Shown here piece by piece: positions 1 through 8,996 of a stretch of DNA of 64,000 nt. The first letter of the stretch is position 1; each line of letters begins with the position of its first letter. The DNA lies in the NCBI RefSeq assembly GCF_003711225.1, contig NZ_CP031030.1, positions 186,001 to 250,000 on the forward strand, read 5' to 3'. Both the position numbers and the translations under genes were made by a program. The notes beneath the pieces were generated by a model that made no database searches, was not told where the DNA came from, and saw only the letters and a program-made list of their open reading frames with translations. Source of the stretch: Runella sp. SP2 (GTDB taxonomy: Bacteria; Bacteroidota; Bacteroidia; Cytophagales; Spirosomataceae).

Positions 1-335
1 CCGAAAACCTTCATCCAATGATGGAGCAGAAAATAATAAAACGGACTATTGCCAATGTCGCTGCGCGTCATGGCTTCGTAGTAGTCGGGAATTTTCTTTT
101 CGTGCCAAAACTCTTCGTTGGTAAAGACCAATTTCCCTTTGTCAAAAACATCTTTTTGATTGGCTCCGTCAAGCACAATCCCTTGACTCACCACCATCGT
201 TGATTTTTCATCGAAAAAAATACCGTGGGCATCGAGGTGATAAAGCCGTAAGCCAAGCGCCACTACAAGAATGACAAGAAGCAAAAAAGGGCTATAACTA
301 CTAGAAGAGGTAGAATGTCGTTGATAGAATGTCAT
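1..335 (-). CDS. N-terminus of a polytopic membrane protein, glycosyltransferase-39-like (partial)
   Basis: Reading leftwards from the ATG at 335 there is an open frame of 111 codons that runs off the window. A hydrophobic segment at about residues 15-32 is followed by a motif with DEKS and later SPFYYFLLHHW. A first TM helix followed by an acidic periplasmic loop and a P-x-YY-x-LLHxW motif is typical of ArnT/PMT-type (GT39/GT83) membrane glycosyltransferases that use polyprenyl-linked sugars. The catalytic core would lie outside the window, so this is a family-level inference. It is divergent from the DUF4173 gene at 442, with an AT-rich 106-base gap between them. Confidence 0.6.
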   Translation of the reverse strand, partial: MTFYQRHSTSSSSYSPFLLLVILVVALGLRLYHLDAHGIFFDEKSTMVVSQGIVLDGANQKDVFDKGKLVFTNEEFWHEKKIPDYYEAMTRSDIGNSPFYYFLLHHWMKVF

Positions 336-441
336 AGTTGATAAATAGGCGCACAAATTTACTGAAAAAGATTTGGAACGAATGCTTTTGAGTTATTTAC
401 TTTGCATTTAAAAGTACTTTTAATTTAAAAAAACAAAAGCC

Positions 442-1857
442 ATGAAAAATCCAATTATACACTGGTGGATTGCCGTCGCGTTTTTTTCCTATTTATATTA
501 CAACCAAGAGCAAGGCTACAATACTGTCGTTTTTACAGTAATATTAACAGCACTGGTTTTACAAACACGCCCTACTCTGAAGACTCAAACAAACTGGTGG
601 AAAAGTGCTGCGTTACAGTTGTTGGCCGCCGTTGGAGTAGCTTGGCACGGGCTTGGTTGGGGAAGTTTTTTGTACGTAATTTCTTTTTTTGTCTTTGTGG
701 GCTTTACAATGGCTCCGCAAAGTACGGTCTTTGGTGCTTGGCTCAATGGGATTTTGAGCTCAATGGTGGTGGAGTTAGTTGGCTCTTTTGCTTCAATCAA
801 GGCCGAAATAAAGGAGCTTTTTGCTCCGCTTCGACAGCATTATGGCCGAATAAAGCCTTCTATTTATCTTATGCCATTGTTGATAACAATCGGTTTTTAT
901 GGATTATACTGTTGGGCAAATCCCGCTTTTTGGGTTGATTTTTCGTGGGCAGCCTTTGAGATAGACTTTTGGTTGGTCGGGTTTGTACTGATGGGGTTGA
1001 TTGGACTTTGTCCTCTTTTCTTTTTTGGAAGTGGCAAGTTGCCATTCACCGAATCGGTTTATCAAGAGAAAGTAGTACGGACAAAAAGCTCCAATCACCG
1101 TGCAGGAATCATTGCCCTAAAATACGAAAACCGACAGGGAGTTATCTTGTTTTTTATGCTCAATTTGCTCATTGTGATTTTTCTCCTCTTCAATGTGGCG
1201 CAGTTATTGCTTCCAAGTTTGCAGCAAGTCAAAGGGTTTTCGCAACAAGTTCACGAAGGTTTTAATGCCTTATTGGTGAGTATTGTGTCAGCGATGGCCC
1301 TGATTGTCTATTACTTTCGGGCTAACCAAAATTTTTATGCTCAAAATCGGCGTTTGTTGCAGTTGGCTTTTGTTTGGATTGTCCTCAACGCCGCCCTTGG
1401 GCTTTTTACTTGTTATAAAAACAGTTTGTATGTGGTGGCTTTTGGGTTAACTTTCAAGCGAATCGGTGTATATTTTGCCCTTGTAATGACCTTTGGCGGG
1501 CTGGTATTGACTTTCATTAAAATTAAATGGACAAAATCGACCGCCTATTTGGTTCGGCAAACAATGTGGGTGGTTTATCTAACAATTACCTTTTACTGCT
1601 TGTTTGACTGGAGTCGCATAATTACGTGGTACAATCTTACGTATGCGCAGGAACTTGACATGGACTATATTCAAACACTTGGGCCTACAAGATTGCCGTT
1701 GTTACAAGCCAAAGTTTTAGAAAATGATATTCGATTAGCACACTATAAACACCAAATACAGTCCGAAATTCAGACCCGCAAACAGGTACGGTGGGTCTTT
1801 GCTGATTGGCAATCGCGCAATTGGGACGACGAATGGCTCAGAAAAACATTGAAATAA
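442..1857 (+). CDS. DUF4173-family polytopic membrane protein
   Basis: A 471-residue integral membrane protein with about ten to twelve hydrophobic segments. The middle and end carry signatures I associate with DUF4173: the EGFNALLVSIVSA segment near residue 275, LTFKRIGVYFAL near 345, and FDWSRIITWYN near 395. The family's function is unknown. The last 60 residues are hydrophilic and probably cytoplasmic or periplasmic. It starts at the ATG at 442 after an AT-rich leader and stands alone, 96 bases before the dehydrogenase gene. No catalytic motif is visible. Confidence 0.75.
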   Translation: MKNPIIHWWIAVAFFSYLYYNQEQGYNTVVFTVILTALVLQTRPTLKTQTNWWKSAALQLLAAVGVAWHGLGWGSFLYVISFFVFVGFTMAPQSTVFGAWLNGILSSMVVELVGSFASIKAEIKELFAPLRQHYGRIKPSIYLMPLLITIGFYGLYCWANPAFWVDFSWAAFEIDFWLVGFVLMGLIGLCPLFFFGSGKLPFTESVYQEKVVRTKSSNHRAGIIALKYENRQGVILFFMLNLLIVIFLLFNVAQLLLPSLQQVKGFSQQVHEGFNALLVSIVSAMALIVYYFRANQNFYAQNRRLLQLAFVWIVLNAALGLFTCYKNSLYVVAFGLTFKRIGVYFALVMTFGGLVLTFIKIKWTKSTAYLVRQTMWVVYLTITFYCLFDWSRIITWYNLTYAQELDMDYIQTLGPTRLPLLQAKVLENDIRLAHYKHQIQSEIQTRKQVRWVFADWQSRNWDDEWLRKTLK

Positions 1858-1953
1858 TGTTAGTCTTCCTTTGATAAATTACAGTATTTGGATAAGTGTT
1901 ACTGCTTTTCCATATTTGACAAAAATTTTAAAAACCCAATCGTTTCTATCAGT

Positions 1954-3693
1954 ATGAGTTTTCAAATCAAAGAACAACCCACTGTTTATGACGTCTGTAT
2001 CGTGGGTTCAGGCGCGGGTGGTGGTATGGCTGCCAAGGTATTGGCGGAATCGGGAGCGAAAGTGGCTTTGCTAGAAGCGGGACCTTGGTATGATCCAGCG
2101 GATCCCAAATACATTACCCAGCTTAAAAACCCGTGGGAATCGCCGCGCCGTGGGGCTAGTACGCATCGCCCATTTGGTGATTTTGATGCTGCATGGGGAG
2201 GTTGGGAGCTTGAAGGTGAGCCATATACGCGCAAAAGCGGTACACAATTCGACTGGTTCCGTTCGCGGATGCTTGGAGGACGTACCAACCACTGGGGACG
2301 GATTTCACTTCGCTTTGGGCCACTAGATTTTAAACGCAAAGATGTGGATGGCTTAGGCGATAACTGGCCAATCGGGTACGATGATGTGAAGCCATATTAT
2401 GACAAAGTGGATCGTCTTGTGGGGGTTTTTGGGAGTGTAGAAAACATCCCTAACGAACCAGATGGTATCTTTTTACCGCCACCTAAACCACGTTTGCACG
2501 AGCTTTTCCTTAAACAAGCGGGTAAAAAAGTTAACATTCCTGTGATTCCGTCGCGTTTGTCGATTTTGACAAAACCGATTAACAATGAGCGGGGACAATG
2601 TTTCTACTGTTCACAATGTAGCCGTGGTTGCCAAGCGTATGCCGACTTTTCGTCGTCTTCAGTTTTGGTAAAACCTGCCGTGAAAACAGGAAATGTAACG
2701 GTATTTACCAACGCAATGGCGCGTGAAGTAATCACCAACCAAGATGGGATTGCAACGGGTGTATCTTACGTTGACAAGCAGAATTTGCAAGAATACACAG
2801 TGCGCGCCAAAATCGTTGTACTAGCGGCTAGTGCTTGTGAATCAGCGCGTTTGTTGATGAACTCTAAATCATCTCGCCACACAAAAGGTTTGGGTAACTC
2901 AAGCGGTGTTTTGGGTAAATATCTTCACGATTCAACAGGTGCAGGTCGCAGTGCGTTCTTGCCGCATTTGGTGGATAGAAAGCGCTATAACGAAGATGGC
3001 GTAGGAGGTATGCACGTTTACACGCCTTGGTGGCTGAATGATAAAAAACTAGATTTTCCGCGTGGTTACCACATCGAGTACGGTGGCGGTATGGGAATGC
3101 CAGGCTATGGTTTCGGTTTTGGTATGGAAAACATGAACGGAAAGTATCCAGGCAAAGATGGTAACAAAAAACCTGCGGGTGGATATGGTCTCTCGTTGAA
3201 AGAAGATTATCGTCACTTCTACGGTGCTAACTTCGGTATGGCAGGACGTGGAGAGGCAATTGCTCGCGAAGACAACTACTGCGAAATTGACCCGAACGTT
3301 GTCGATAAATACGGCATACCAGTACTTCGATTCAACTACAAGTGGTCGGAGCATGAGATTAAGCAAGCCAAACACATGCAAGATACCTTCGAAGAAATCA
3401 TCACGGCGATGGGAGGTATTCCAACAGGTCCGAAACCAGGTCCAGAGTCGAATTATGGGTTGGCAGCGCCAGGTCGTATCATTCACGAAGTAGGAACAAC
3501 TCGTATGGGCGATGACCCATCGAAGTCGGTGACAAACCGTTATAGTCAGTTGCATGACTCGCGCAACGTATTCGTTGTGGATGCAGGTACGTTTGTATCG
3601 CAAGCGGATAAAAACCCAACTTGGACAATTCTTGCATTGTCGATGCGGGCTTCTGAATACATCATTGACCAACGTAAAAAAGCAAACCTATGA
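1954..3693 (+). CDS. GMC-family FAD dehydrogenase, large subunit
   Basis: A 579-residue glucose-methanol-choline oxidoreductase. The N-terminal dinucleotide fold is clear (VGSGAGGG at residues 17-24, ending in LLEAG), and the C-terminal GMC domain has HEVGTTRMGDD near 511 and NPTWTI near 554. Four cysteines at 216, 219, 222 and 226 contain the spacing C-x5-C-x3-C, the pattern of the 3Fe-4S ligands in the FAD-glucose dehydrogenase catalytic subunit. It probably oxidises a sugar or polyol in the periplasm and passes electrons on. An in-frame start at 1888 adds 22 poorly conserved residues, so the ATG at 1954 is preferred. There is no export signal; export probably depends on the Tat signal of the partner gene, whose ATG overlaps this stop by four bases. 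Confidence 0.9.
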   Translation: MSFQIKEQPTVYDVCIVGSGAGGGMAAKVLAESGAKVALLEAGPWYDPADPKYITQLKNPWESPRRGASTHRPFGDFDAAWGGWELEGEPYTRKSGTQFDWFRSRMLGGRTNHWGRISLRFGPLDFKRKDVDGLGDNWPIGYDDVKPYYDKVDRLVGVFGSVENIPNEPDGIFLPPPKPRLHELFLKQAGKKVNIPVIPSRLSILTKPINNERGQCFYCSQCSRGCQAYADFSSSSVLVKPAVKTGNVTVFTNAMAREVITNQDGIATGVSYVDKQNLQEYTVRAKIVVLAASACESARLLMNSKSSRHTKGLGNSSGVLGKYLHDSTGAGRSAFLPHLVDRKRYNEDGVGGMHVYTPWWLNDKKLDFPRGYHIEYGGGMGMPGYGFGFGMENMNGKYPGKDGNKKPAGGYGLSLKEDYRHFYGANFGMAGRGEAIAREDNYCEIDPNVVDKYGIPVLRFNYKWSEHEIKQAKHMQDTFEEIITAMGGIPTGPKPGPESNYGLAAPGRIIHEVGTTRMGDDPSKSVTNRYSQLHDSRNVFVVDAGTFVSQADKNPTWTILALSMRASEYIIDQRKKANL

Positions 3694-4319
3694 AACGCAG
3701 AGACACGTTAAAAGCGATTTCCCTCGGGACAATTACGGCGACGGTTGTAGGTACAGAAGCAAAGGCTGATGTTCCCAAAAAGCCCGTAGCGCCACTATCA
3801 TTGTCTGATTTTAAAAATGGTAAAAGTGCGGCAGAACGTGCTCGTGATGCAAAAATCGCGGCTGATACGTTTTTTACTGCGCACGAAAAACAGACCATTG
3901 GTGTACTGGCTAACTACATCATCCCTGCCGACGGGCAGCACGGTGGTGCATTGGAAGCCAAAGTGCCTGATTTTATCGAATTCATTGTCAAAGATATGCC
4001 TCAGCACCAAACGCCAATGCGAGGTGGGTTGAGCTGGTTGGATACCCAATGTTTGAAGCAGTTTGGAAAAAAGTTTGTGACATGTACCAAAAGTGAACAA
4101 ACCAAAATGTTAGACCAAATTGCTTATCCTGAACAGGCCAAGCCAGAAATGAGTCAGGGCGTATCTTTCTTTAATTTGATGCGTAACCTAACGGCTACGG
4201 GTTATTTTACGACGCAAATTGGATTCAATTACTTAGGCTATGTAGGTAACCGCCCGAACGCTTGGGAGGGAGTTCCTGCGGATGTATTGAAGCAATACGG
4301 TTTGAGTTACGACTCTTAG
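3690..4319 (+). CDS. Gluconate 2-dehydrogenase subunit 3-family protein (Tat-exported small subunit)
   Basis: A 209-residue protein with a twin-arginine signal: MKRRDTLKAISLG then a hydrophobic stretch ending in AKA near residue 26. The mature part matches the gluconate 2-dehydrogenase subunit 3 type, with LANYIIPADGQHGGALEAK, then FIEFIVKDM and a conserved YFTTQIGFNYLGYVGNRP near the end. These subunits pair with GMC flavoproteins and carry the folded large subunit through the Tat pore. Its ATG overlaps the stop of the GMC gene (ATGA), so the two are co-translated. A hairpin terminator follows at 4348-4377. Confidence 0.88.
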   Translation: MKRRDTLKAISLGTITATVVGTEAKADVPKKPVAPLSLSDFKNGKSAAERARDAKIAADTFFTAHEKQTIGVLANYIIPADGQHGGALEAKVPDFIEFIVKDMPQHQTPMRGGLSWLDTQCLKQFGKKFVTCTKSEQTKMLDQIAYPEQAKPEMSQGVSFFNLMRNLTATGYFTTQIGFNYLGYVGNRPNAWEGVPADVLKQYGLSYDS

Positions 4320-4347
4320 ATTATTCGTACATACTTTTGTATTTTTC

Positions 4348-4377
4348 AATAGCGGGCACAATTTTTGTCCCGCTATT
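4348..4377. terminator. Hairpin terminator after the dehydrogenase operon
   Basis: An inverted repeat (AATAGCGGG with CCCGCTATT, extended by ACAA/TTGT around a one-base bulge and a T-rich loop) lies 28 bases after the subunit 3 stop. The GTG at 4378 directly abuts the stem, which argues that the next gene starts at 4408 and not there. Confidence 0.7.
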
Positions 4378-4407
4378 GTGTTATTTTTACGGAATAGACT
4401 CAAAAAA

Positions 4408-5883
4408 ATGCAAATTTTGGGAAATAACTACCGTAAAACTCATTCTCTTCTTCGCTTGCTTATACCTTCCAAATGGGGCATTTTGTGTTTGCTTGGGTGG
4501 TATGTGGGGCTTGGCAGTACGGCTATTTTTGCCCAACAATTACCCGATAATCAATGCGATAATGTGCTCGGAGTAGGAAGTGGTGACTTTTCTATTTCGA
4601 GTGAAATAGGCTGCGCTCCCTTCACAGTTAAGGTGCAAAATACCCAAGCTGGCTCCATCAAAAGCCGTTATATCTACGACTACAAAGGGGGAAATCCGAA
4701 CGGAACTTCTTACAAACAAGATACCACAAAAAACTTTACCTATACCAAAGCGGGTGTCTATACCATCATGCAACTTTCCGAAAGTGCACAAGGACAAGCA
4801 CTTCGAGCATGTCGGCAGATTACGATACAAGACGTAACTCCGCCCGATTTTAAGGTGGTGCCTTGTGCCAATGGGAAAGTGACCTTGACCATTACCAACC
4901 AAACTACTGCTCCTTATGACGAATACGTGATTGAGTGGGGAGATGGAAATGTCGCTATTATCAATCGGCTTAATCTAACAATTGAGTATCAATATGCTGA
5001 TGTTACTTCCAAACAAATAACGGTGCTAGGACGTAGCCTCCGAAGCTTGTGTGGTGGAAAAAGTAGCAAAGTGGTTGTGCTAGAAATTGGGGCGAAATTG
5101 GCAAAGCTCGATACCCTAGAAATTTTGGATGCGACCACGGCGGAAATAAGGGTCTCAAATCCCAATGCAATTGAGCTAGAATTGTTTCGACAAGAAGGTG
5201 CTGGTACGTTTGTAACAACAGGGACGGTTTTTCGGGCCGATGGGGAAAAGGCCAAAGTACTGGTGGACACGACCAAAATTTTCTGCTACAGAGTAAAACC
5301 TCGTGCGAGTTGCATTGCGTCCTTGGAATCAAACGTGTTGTGTGTCAATTTCCTGAAAGTGGCGCCTACGCTAGAAGCAAACATCGTCAGTGTTTCTCCC
5401 TACCGACGACCTACTGAAGTGTCAAAAATGACGCTGGTACGCAATGGAACAATTTGGTGGAATCCATCAATTACGGAGTTGTACCGAGAAGATAATTCAG
5501 GAGATTGCAACAAACAGAGTTGTTATCGCTTACAAATCGATACGCGAAGTGGCACCATACTTTCGAACAAAGTATGCGTGGACGCGCCGCCTGTGTTGTG
5601 TGTTTCTTTGGCCAATGTATTCATTCCAGATGCTTTTTCGCCCAATGGGGATGGTATCAACGATCTTTTTGAAATCAAAGCCGACCCAACAGCCGAAGTG
5701 CAAGTGGTGGTGTACGACCGCTGGGGCTCTCCGCTGTTTCAGAGCACAGCCAACCAACATTTTTGGAACGGAACGGCTAATGGCCAGCCATTGCCCATTG
5801 GACTTTATACTTATGTAGTCAATGTAAAGGACAAGGTGGGGCGAATATTTACCAAACGGGGCGTTGTTTCGCTACTTCGCTGA
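4408..5883 (+). CDS. Secreted PKD-type protein with T9SS C-terminal (gliding motility-associated) domain
   Basis: A 491-residue secreted protein. After a basic start, a hydrophobic signal segment (ILCLLGWYVGLGSTAIFAQ) ends near residue 43. The next 100 residues look like a PKD-type beta-sandwich (YDYKGGNPNGTS, YTKAGVYTIMQLSE). The last ~90 residues form a type B T9SS sorting domain: VFIPDAFSPNGDGINDLFEI, then VYDRWGSPLFQS, NGTANGQPLPIGLYTYVVNV and a final KRGVVSLLR. It is probably secreted through the type IX system and placed on the cell surface. I chose the ATG at 4408 over the GTG at 4378, which sits on a terminator. The 3' end overlaps lpxK by 35 bases on the other strand. Confidence 0.85.
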   Translation: MQILGNNYRKTHSLLRLLIPSKWGILCLLGWYVGLGSTAIFAQQLPDNQCDNVLGVGSGDFSISSEIGCAPFTVKVQNTQAGSIKSRYIYDYKGGNPNGTSYKQDTTKNFTYTKAGVYTIMQLSESAQGQALRACRQITIQDVTPPDFKVVPCANGKVTLTITNQTTAPYDEYVIEWGDGNVAIINRLNLTIEYQYADVTSKQITVLGRSLRSLCGGKSSKVVVLEIGAKLAKLDTLEILDATTAEIRVSNPNAIELELFRQEGAGTFVTTGTVFRADGEKAKVLVDTTKIFCYRVKPRASCIASLESNVLCVNFLKVAPTLEANIVSVSPYRRPTEVSKMTLVRNGTIWWNPSITELYREDNSGDCNKQSCYRLQIDTRSGTILSNKVCVDAPPVLCVSLANVFIPDAFSPNGDGINDLFEIKADPTAEVQVVVYDRWGSPLFQSTANQHFWNGTANGQPLPIGLYTYVVNVKDKVGRIFTKRGVVSLLR

Positions 5884-6907
5884 GTAAAAAATTGTCAAAT
5901 TGTTCATCAAAAAACGCCACTTGAATGGGCCAATAATAAAAGCAACTGTGTGACAAGTCCAATTCTTCTAAAAGTGGTTTCAGTTTTACCCAATCTTTTT
6001 CAGTCGTCAAAATGGGATGATTATCACTAACCTTTACCCATTTTTTCACTTCTTCTTTCGTAAAATCATGGTGGTCGCCCACCGCACTATGTCCCGTAAC
6101 TTTAAATCTATTTCGTGCTGCTTCTTCAAACAGTTTAGGCTGAGCTATGCCCGAAACGAGCCATAAGGTTGCGTCTGTGGAGAGAGGAGGTTGGTCGTCA
6201 AAATAAGGTACGGGAGCCCCATACTCGAAATATGAGAAGAATATGGGCGTGTGAACTAGGGTGTATTGTTGAATTTTTTTCTCAATTTGTCCACGCTCGT
6301 GTGGCGTAAGTGTAGGAGGGCATTTTGTCACAACCACGCCTTGGGCGCGTTTAGCTCCTTGCCTACTTTCTCGTAATAATCCAAGGGGAAGTACATAGTC
6401 TTGGTAAAAGAGGCGACCATAGTCGGTCAATAAAAGCGAAAGATGAGGCTTAACGGCACGGTGCTGGTAGGCGTCGTCGAGCAACACAAGTTGAGGACAA
6501 GGCGATAATTGTTCTATTTTTTTGAGTCCTTCTGCTCTTTTTTCAGCAACAAATACGGGCACGTTGGCACCAAATTTTTTAAAGAGTTGAAGTGGTTCAT
6601 CGCCAATTTCGGCAGCGGATGAGGACATTTTAGCCTGTAAAAATCCTTTACTTTTACGACCATAACCACGGCTCAGTGTGGCGAGCGTATATCTGTTAGC
6701 GAGTAATCGGAGCAGATATTCAATGTGGGGCGTTTTGCCAGTTCCACCTATGGTAAGATTTCCAATACTGATGGTATAGATTGTTGATTGGTATATAGAA
6801 CAAAATCCTGTGTTGAATATCGCATTACGAACAGTGGTGATAAATTGATACAACAAACTAAAAGGCCACGTTAGCCACCGCAAACCGCTTGGTAAGATTC
6901 TTAACAT
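5849..6907 (-). CDS. lpxK: Tetraacyldisaccharide 4'-kinase LpxK
   Basis: 352 residues, normal for LpxK, the inner-membrane kinase that phosphorylates the lipid A disaccharide at the 4' position. A hydrophobic N-terminus (WLTWPFSLLYQF) is followed by the P-loop GNLTIGGTGKTPH at residues 49-61, the family variant of Walker A. Downstream are LSRGYGRKSKG, GDEPLQLFKKF, LLDDAYQHRAVKP, LPLGLLRES and a late VTGHSAVGDHHDFTKEE, all LpxK-typical. Its presence supports a Gram-negative envelope. It converges on the T9SS gene with a 35-base coding overlap and is divergent from menC. Confidence 0.95.
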   Translation of the reverse strand: MLRILPSGLRWLTWPFSLLYQFITTVRNAIFNTGFCSIYQSTIYTISIGNLTIGGTGKTPHIEYLLRLLANRYTLATLSRGYGRKSKGFLQAKMSSSAAEIGDEPLQLFKKFGANVPVFVAEKRAEGLKKIEQLSPCPQLVLLDDAYQHRAVKPHLSLLLTDYGRLFYQDYVLPLGLLRESRQGAKRAQGVVVTKCPPTLTPHERGQIEKKIQQYTLVHTPIFFSYFEYGAPVPYFDDQPPLSTDATLWLVSGIAQPKLFEEAARNRFKVTGHSAVGDHHDFTKEEVKKWVKVSDNHPILTTEKDWVKLKPLLEELDLSHSCFYYWPIQVAFFDEQFDNFLLSEVAKQRPVW

Positions 6908-6985
6908 TTTCTTAAACTGACTTTGGCAAAGTAAGGTATTTTTATCTAAATTGTGCGCTTGCTTACCCCAAACAGTTGTTTTAAA

Positions 6986-8095
6986 ATGCCATTACAAGTT
7001 CACTATCAGCCACATAAGCTACAGTTTAAATTTGAAGCGGGAACTTCGCGAGGCGTTTTGACCGAGAAAACTTCGTGGTTTGTGAAGATATACGATGATG
7101 CAGCACCGTCAATTGTAGGGGTAGGAGAGTGTGGCCCGTTGCCTGGTTTAAGCAGTGATGACCGTTCTGATTTTGAGGATAAATTACAGGAAATATGCCA
7201 AAACTTCAATAAGCTCGACCTTGAAATATATTCTTGGAATATACCCATTATTCTTGAGCAACTCGTAGGCAGTCAGTGGCCATCTATCCGTTTTGGGTTT
7301 GAATCTGCTATGCTTGATTACCTCAATGGTGGCAAGCGCATTCTCTTCGCCAATCCTTTTGTGGAAGGGCAGCGGTCTATCCCAATCAATGGGCTGGTTT
7401 GGATGGGCTCACAGGAGGCGATGCTCAAGCAAGTTGAAGAAAAAATTGCAGCAGGGTTTGATACCATCAAGCTTAAAATTGGAGCCATTGATTTCGACCA
7501 GGAGTGCGCTATTCTAACCCATATCAGAACTCATTTTTCTTCCAATGAAATTACGTTACGAGTCGATGCCAACGGGGCTTTTGATGCCTCCAACGTACGA
7601 GATAGGCTTAACAAATTGGCAGAATTTGACTTGCACTCCATTGAGCAGCCCATTCGCCCTCGTCAGCAAGAGTTGATGGCGGAATTGTGTGAAACAACAC
7701 CCGTTCCTATTGCTTTGGACGAAGAACTAATCGGAAATTTTGACTATGCCGCCAAACGCCGATTGCTCAAAAGTATCAAGCCGCAGTACATTATTCTCAA
7801 ACCTACTTTACTAGGCGGCTTTGAAGCGACGCGTGAGTGGATTGAAACAGCGCAACGTTTGGAAATTGGTTGGTGGATAACTTCGGCGCTGGAGTCTAAT
7901 GTAGGTCTGAATGCGATTGCTCAATTTACGGCCGAATTTGACAATACACTGCCTCAAGGATTGGGTACTGGTCAACTTTACCACAACAACATCGACAGCC
8001 CGCTTCAAATTGAAAAAGGGCAGCTCCTTTATAATACCGCTCTTCACTGGGATTTTGGGGGATTAAATTCTTCCTACCTTTCTTCGGCTACGTAG
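6986..8095 (+). CDS. menC: o-Succinylbenzoate synthase (MenC-type enolase-superfamily enzyme)
   Basis: A 369-residue muconate-lactonising-type enolase-superfamily protein. A capping domain (VGVGECGPLPGLS) leads to the barrel with TIKLKIG near 160 (KxK catalytic lysine), the metal ligands at LRVDANG near 193, EQP near 219 and LDEEL near 246, and a second lysine at IILKPTLLGG near 271. The KPTLLGG form is typical of OSBS enzymes of menaquinone synthesis, which dehydrate SHCHC to o-succinylbenzoate. A dipeptide epimerase is the alternative. An upstream GTG at 6953 would add 11 residues; the ATG at 6986 is preferred. No other men genes are nearby. Confidence 0.85.
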   Translation: MPLQVHYQPHKLQFKFEAGTSRGVLTEKTSWFVKIYDDAAPSIVGVGECGPLPGLSSDDRSDFEDKLQEICQNFNKLDLEIYSWNIPIILEQLVGSQWPSIRFGFESAMLDYLNGGKRILFANPFVEGQRSIPINGLVWMGSQEAMLKQVEEKIAAGFDTIKLKIGAIDFDQECAILTHIRTHFSSNEITLRVDANGAFDASNVRDRLNKLAEFDLHSIEQPIRPRQQELMAELCETTPVPIALDEELIGNFDYAAKRRLLKSIKPQYIILKPTLLGGFEATREWIETAQRLEIGWWITSALESNVGLNAIAQFTAEFDNTLPQGLGTGQLYHNNIDSPLQIEKGQLLYNTALHWDFGGLNSSYLSSAT

Positions 8096-8188
8096 TCGTC
8101 TCAGAACTTTTCTTTTGCTGGCGTGTTTTTACAAATAAACGGATGATAACCAAGGCATCAGTGGTTGGTTATTTCTAAAAAATGAATC

Positions 8189-8881
8189 ATGGAAGAAAAT
8201 AATAAACTGGATAGAATCATCGAAGCGCGGATGAAACTCAAAGCGCGTTTTGAAGAAAAAATGCAGAATACGCCCTCAATGGCGGATGAACGTCCTCAAG
8301 GACACGGCGAAACAAACCGCCACGGGATGCCTCAAGTGCCTGTTGGACAAACAGTAACGGCAAAATGGCCAGTGTTAGACTTGGGTTATCAGCCCAACGT
8401 GACCCTCGACCGCTGGCGTTTGTACATCGACGGAGAAGTTGAGCATCCGATGATTTTGACTTGGGAAGATTTTATGTCGTTGCCTCAAACGGAAGATACC
8501 TCTGATTTTCACTGCGTAACCACTTGGTCAAAGTTAGATATGTCTTGGACGGGCGTGCGTTTGCTGGACATCGCTGCGCTGGTTCAACCCAAAGAAACCG
8601 CTACCCACTTGATGTGTTACGGATACGATACCTACACCACCAATGTTTCGCTGGAAGAAGCCCTCAAACCCGATGTACTGTTGGCGCATTCGGTTTATGG
8701 TGAGCCACTACCTAAAGAACACGGCGGGCCAGCCCGAATGATAACGCCTCAACTGTATGCTTGGAAAGGGGCTAAATGGATAAAACGATTGGAGTTTTTA
8801 CCAAAAAATAAACTTGGATTTTGGGAAGGACGAGGTTACTCCAACACCGCTTATCCGTGGCGAAATGACCGTTATAGCTAA
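8189..8881 (+). CDS. Sulfite oxidase-like molybdopterin oxidoreductase (cytoplasmic)
   Basis: A 230-residue single-domain oxidoreductase of the sulfite oxidase/YedY fold. It has WRLYIDGEVEHP, then DFHCVTTWSKLDMSWTGV, where Cys109 is the expected molybdenum ligand, and a C-terminal ARMITPQLYAWKGAKWIK. There is no signal peptide, unlike MsrP, so it should act in the cytoplasm; the substrate is unknown. A leading ~30-residue charged segment is probably helical. moaA, the first step of molybdenum cofactor synthesis, lies 16 kb away at 25329. Confidence 0.88.
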   Translation: MEENNKLDRIIEARMKLKARFEEKMQNTPSMADERPQGHGETNRHGMPQVPVGQTVTAKWPVLDLGYQPNVTLDRWRLYIDGEVEHPMILTWEDFMSLPQTEDTSDFHCVTTWSKLDMSWTGVRLLDIAALVQPKETATHLMCYGYDTYTTNVSLEEALKPDVLLAHSVYGEPLPKEHGGPARMITPQLYAWKGAKWIKRLEFLPKNKLGFWEGRGYSNTAYPWRNDRYS

Positions 8882-8894
8882 AGTGTCGAATTCA

Positions 8895-8947
8895 GTCATT
8901 AATCAGCGTTTATCTGCGACTTTCAATTTGCGTAAATCTGCGGGTAC
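8895..8947. repeat. Intergenic repeat rich in ATCTGCG
   Basis: The gap between the molybdoenzyme and pepA contains AATCAGCG, TTATCTGCG and TAAATCTGCGGG in succession. The same words, on either strand, occur in the gap at 56797-56886. This looks like a member of a dispersed palindromic intergenic repeat family. Confidence 0.45.
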
Positions 8948-8996
8948 TATTTAAAGATAATGGCTTTTTGTTAAATTTTTAAAAGGTATTTTTTCA

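Noticed and set aside
3049-3672. 207-codon minus-strand frame opposite the GMC gene
   Set aside because: It has no recognisable domain and lies fully inside a strong conserved gene.
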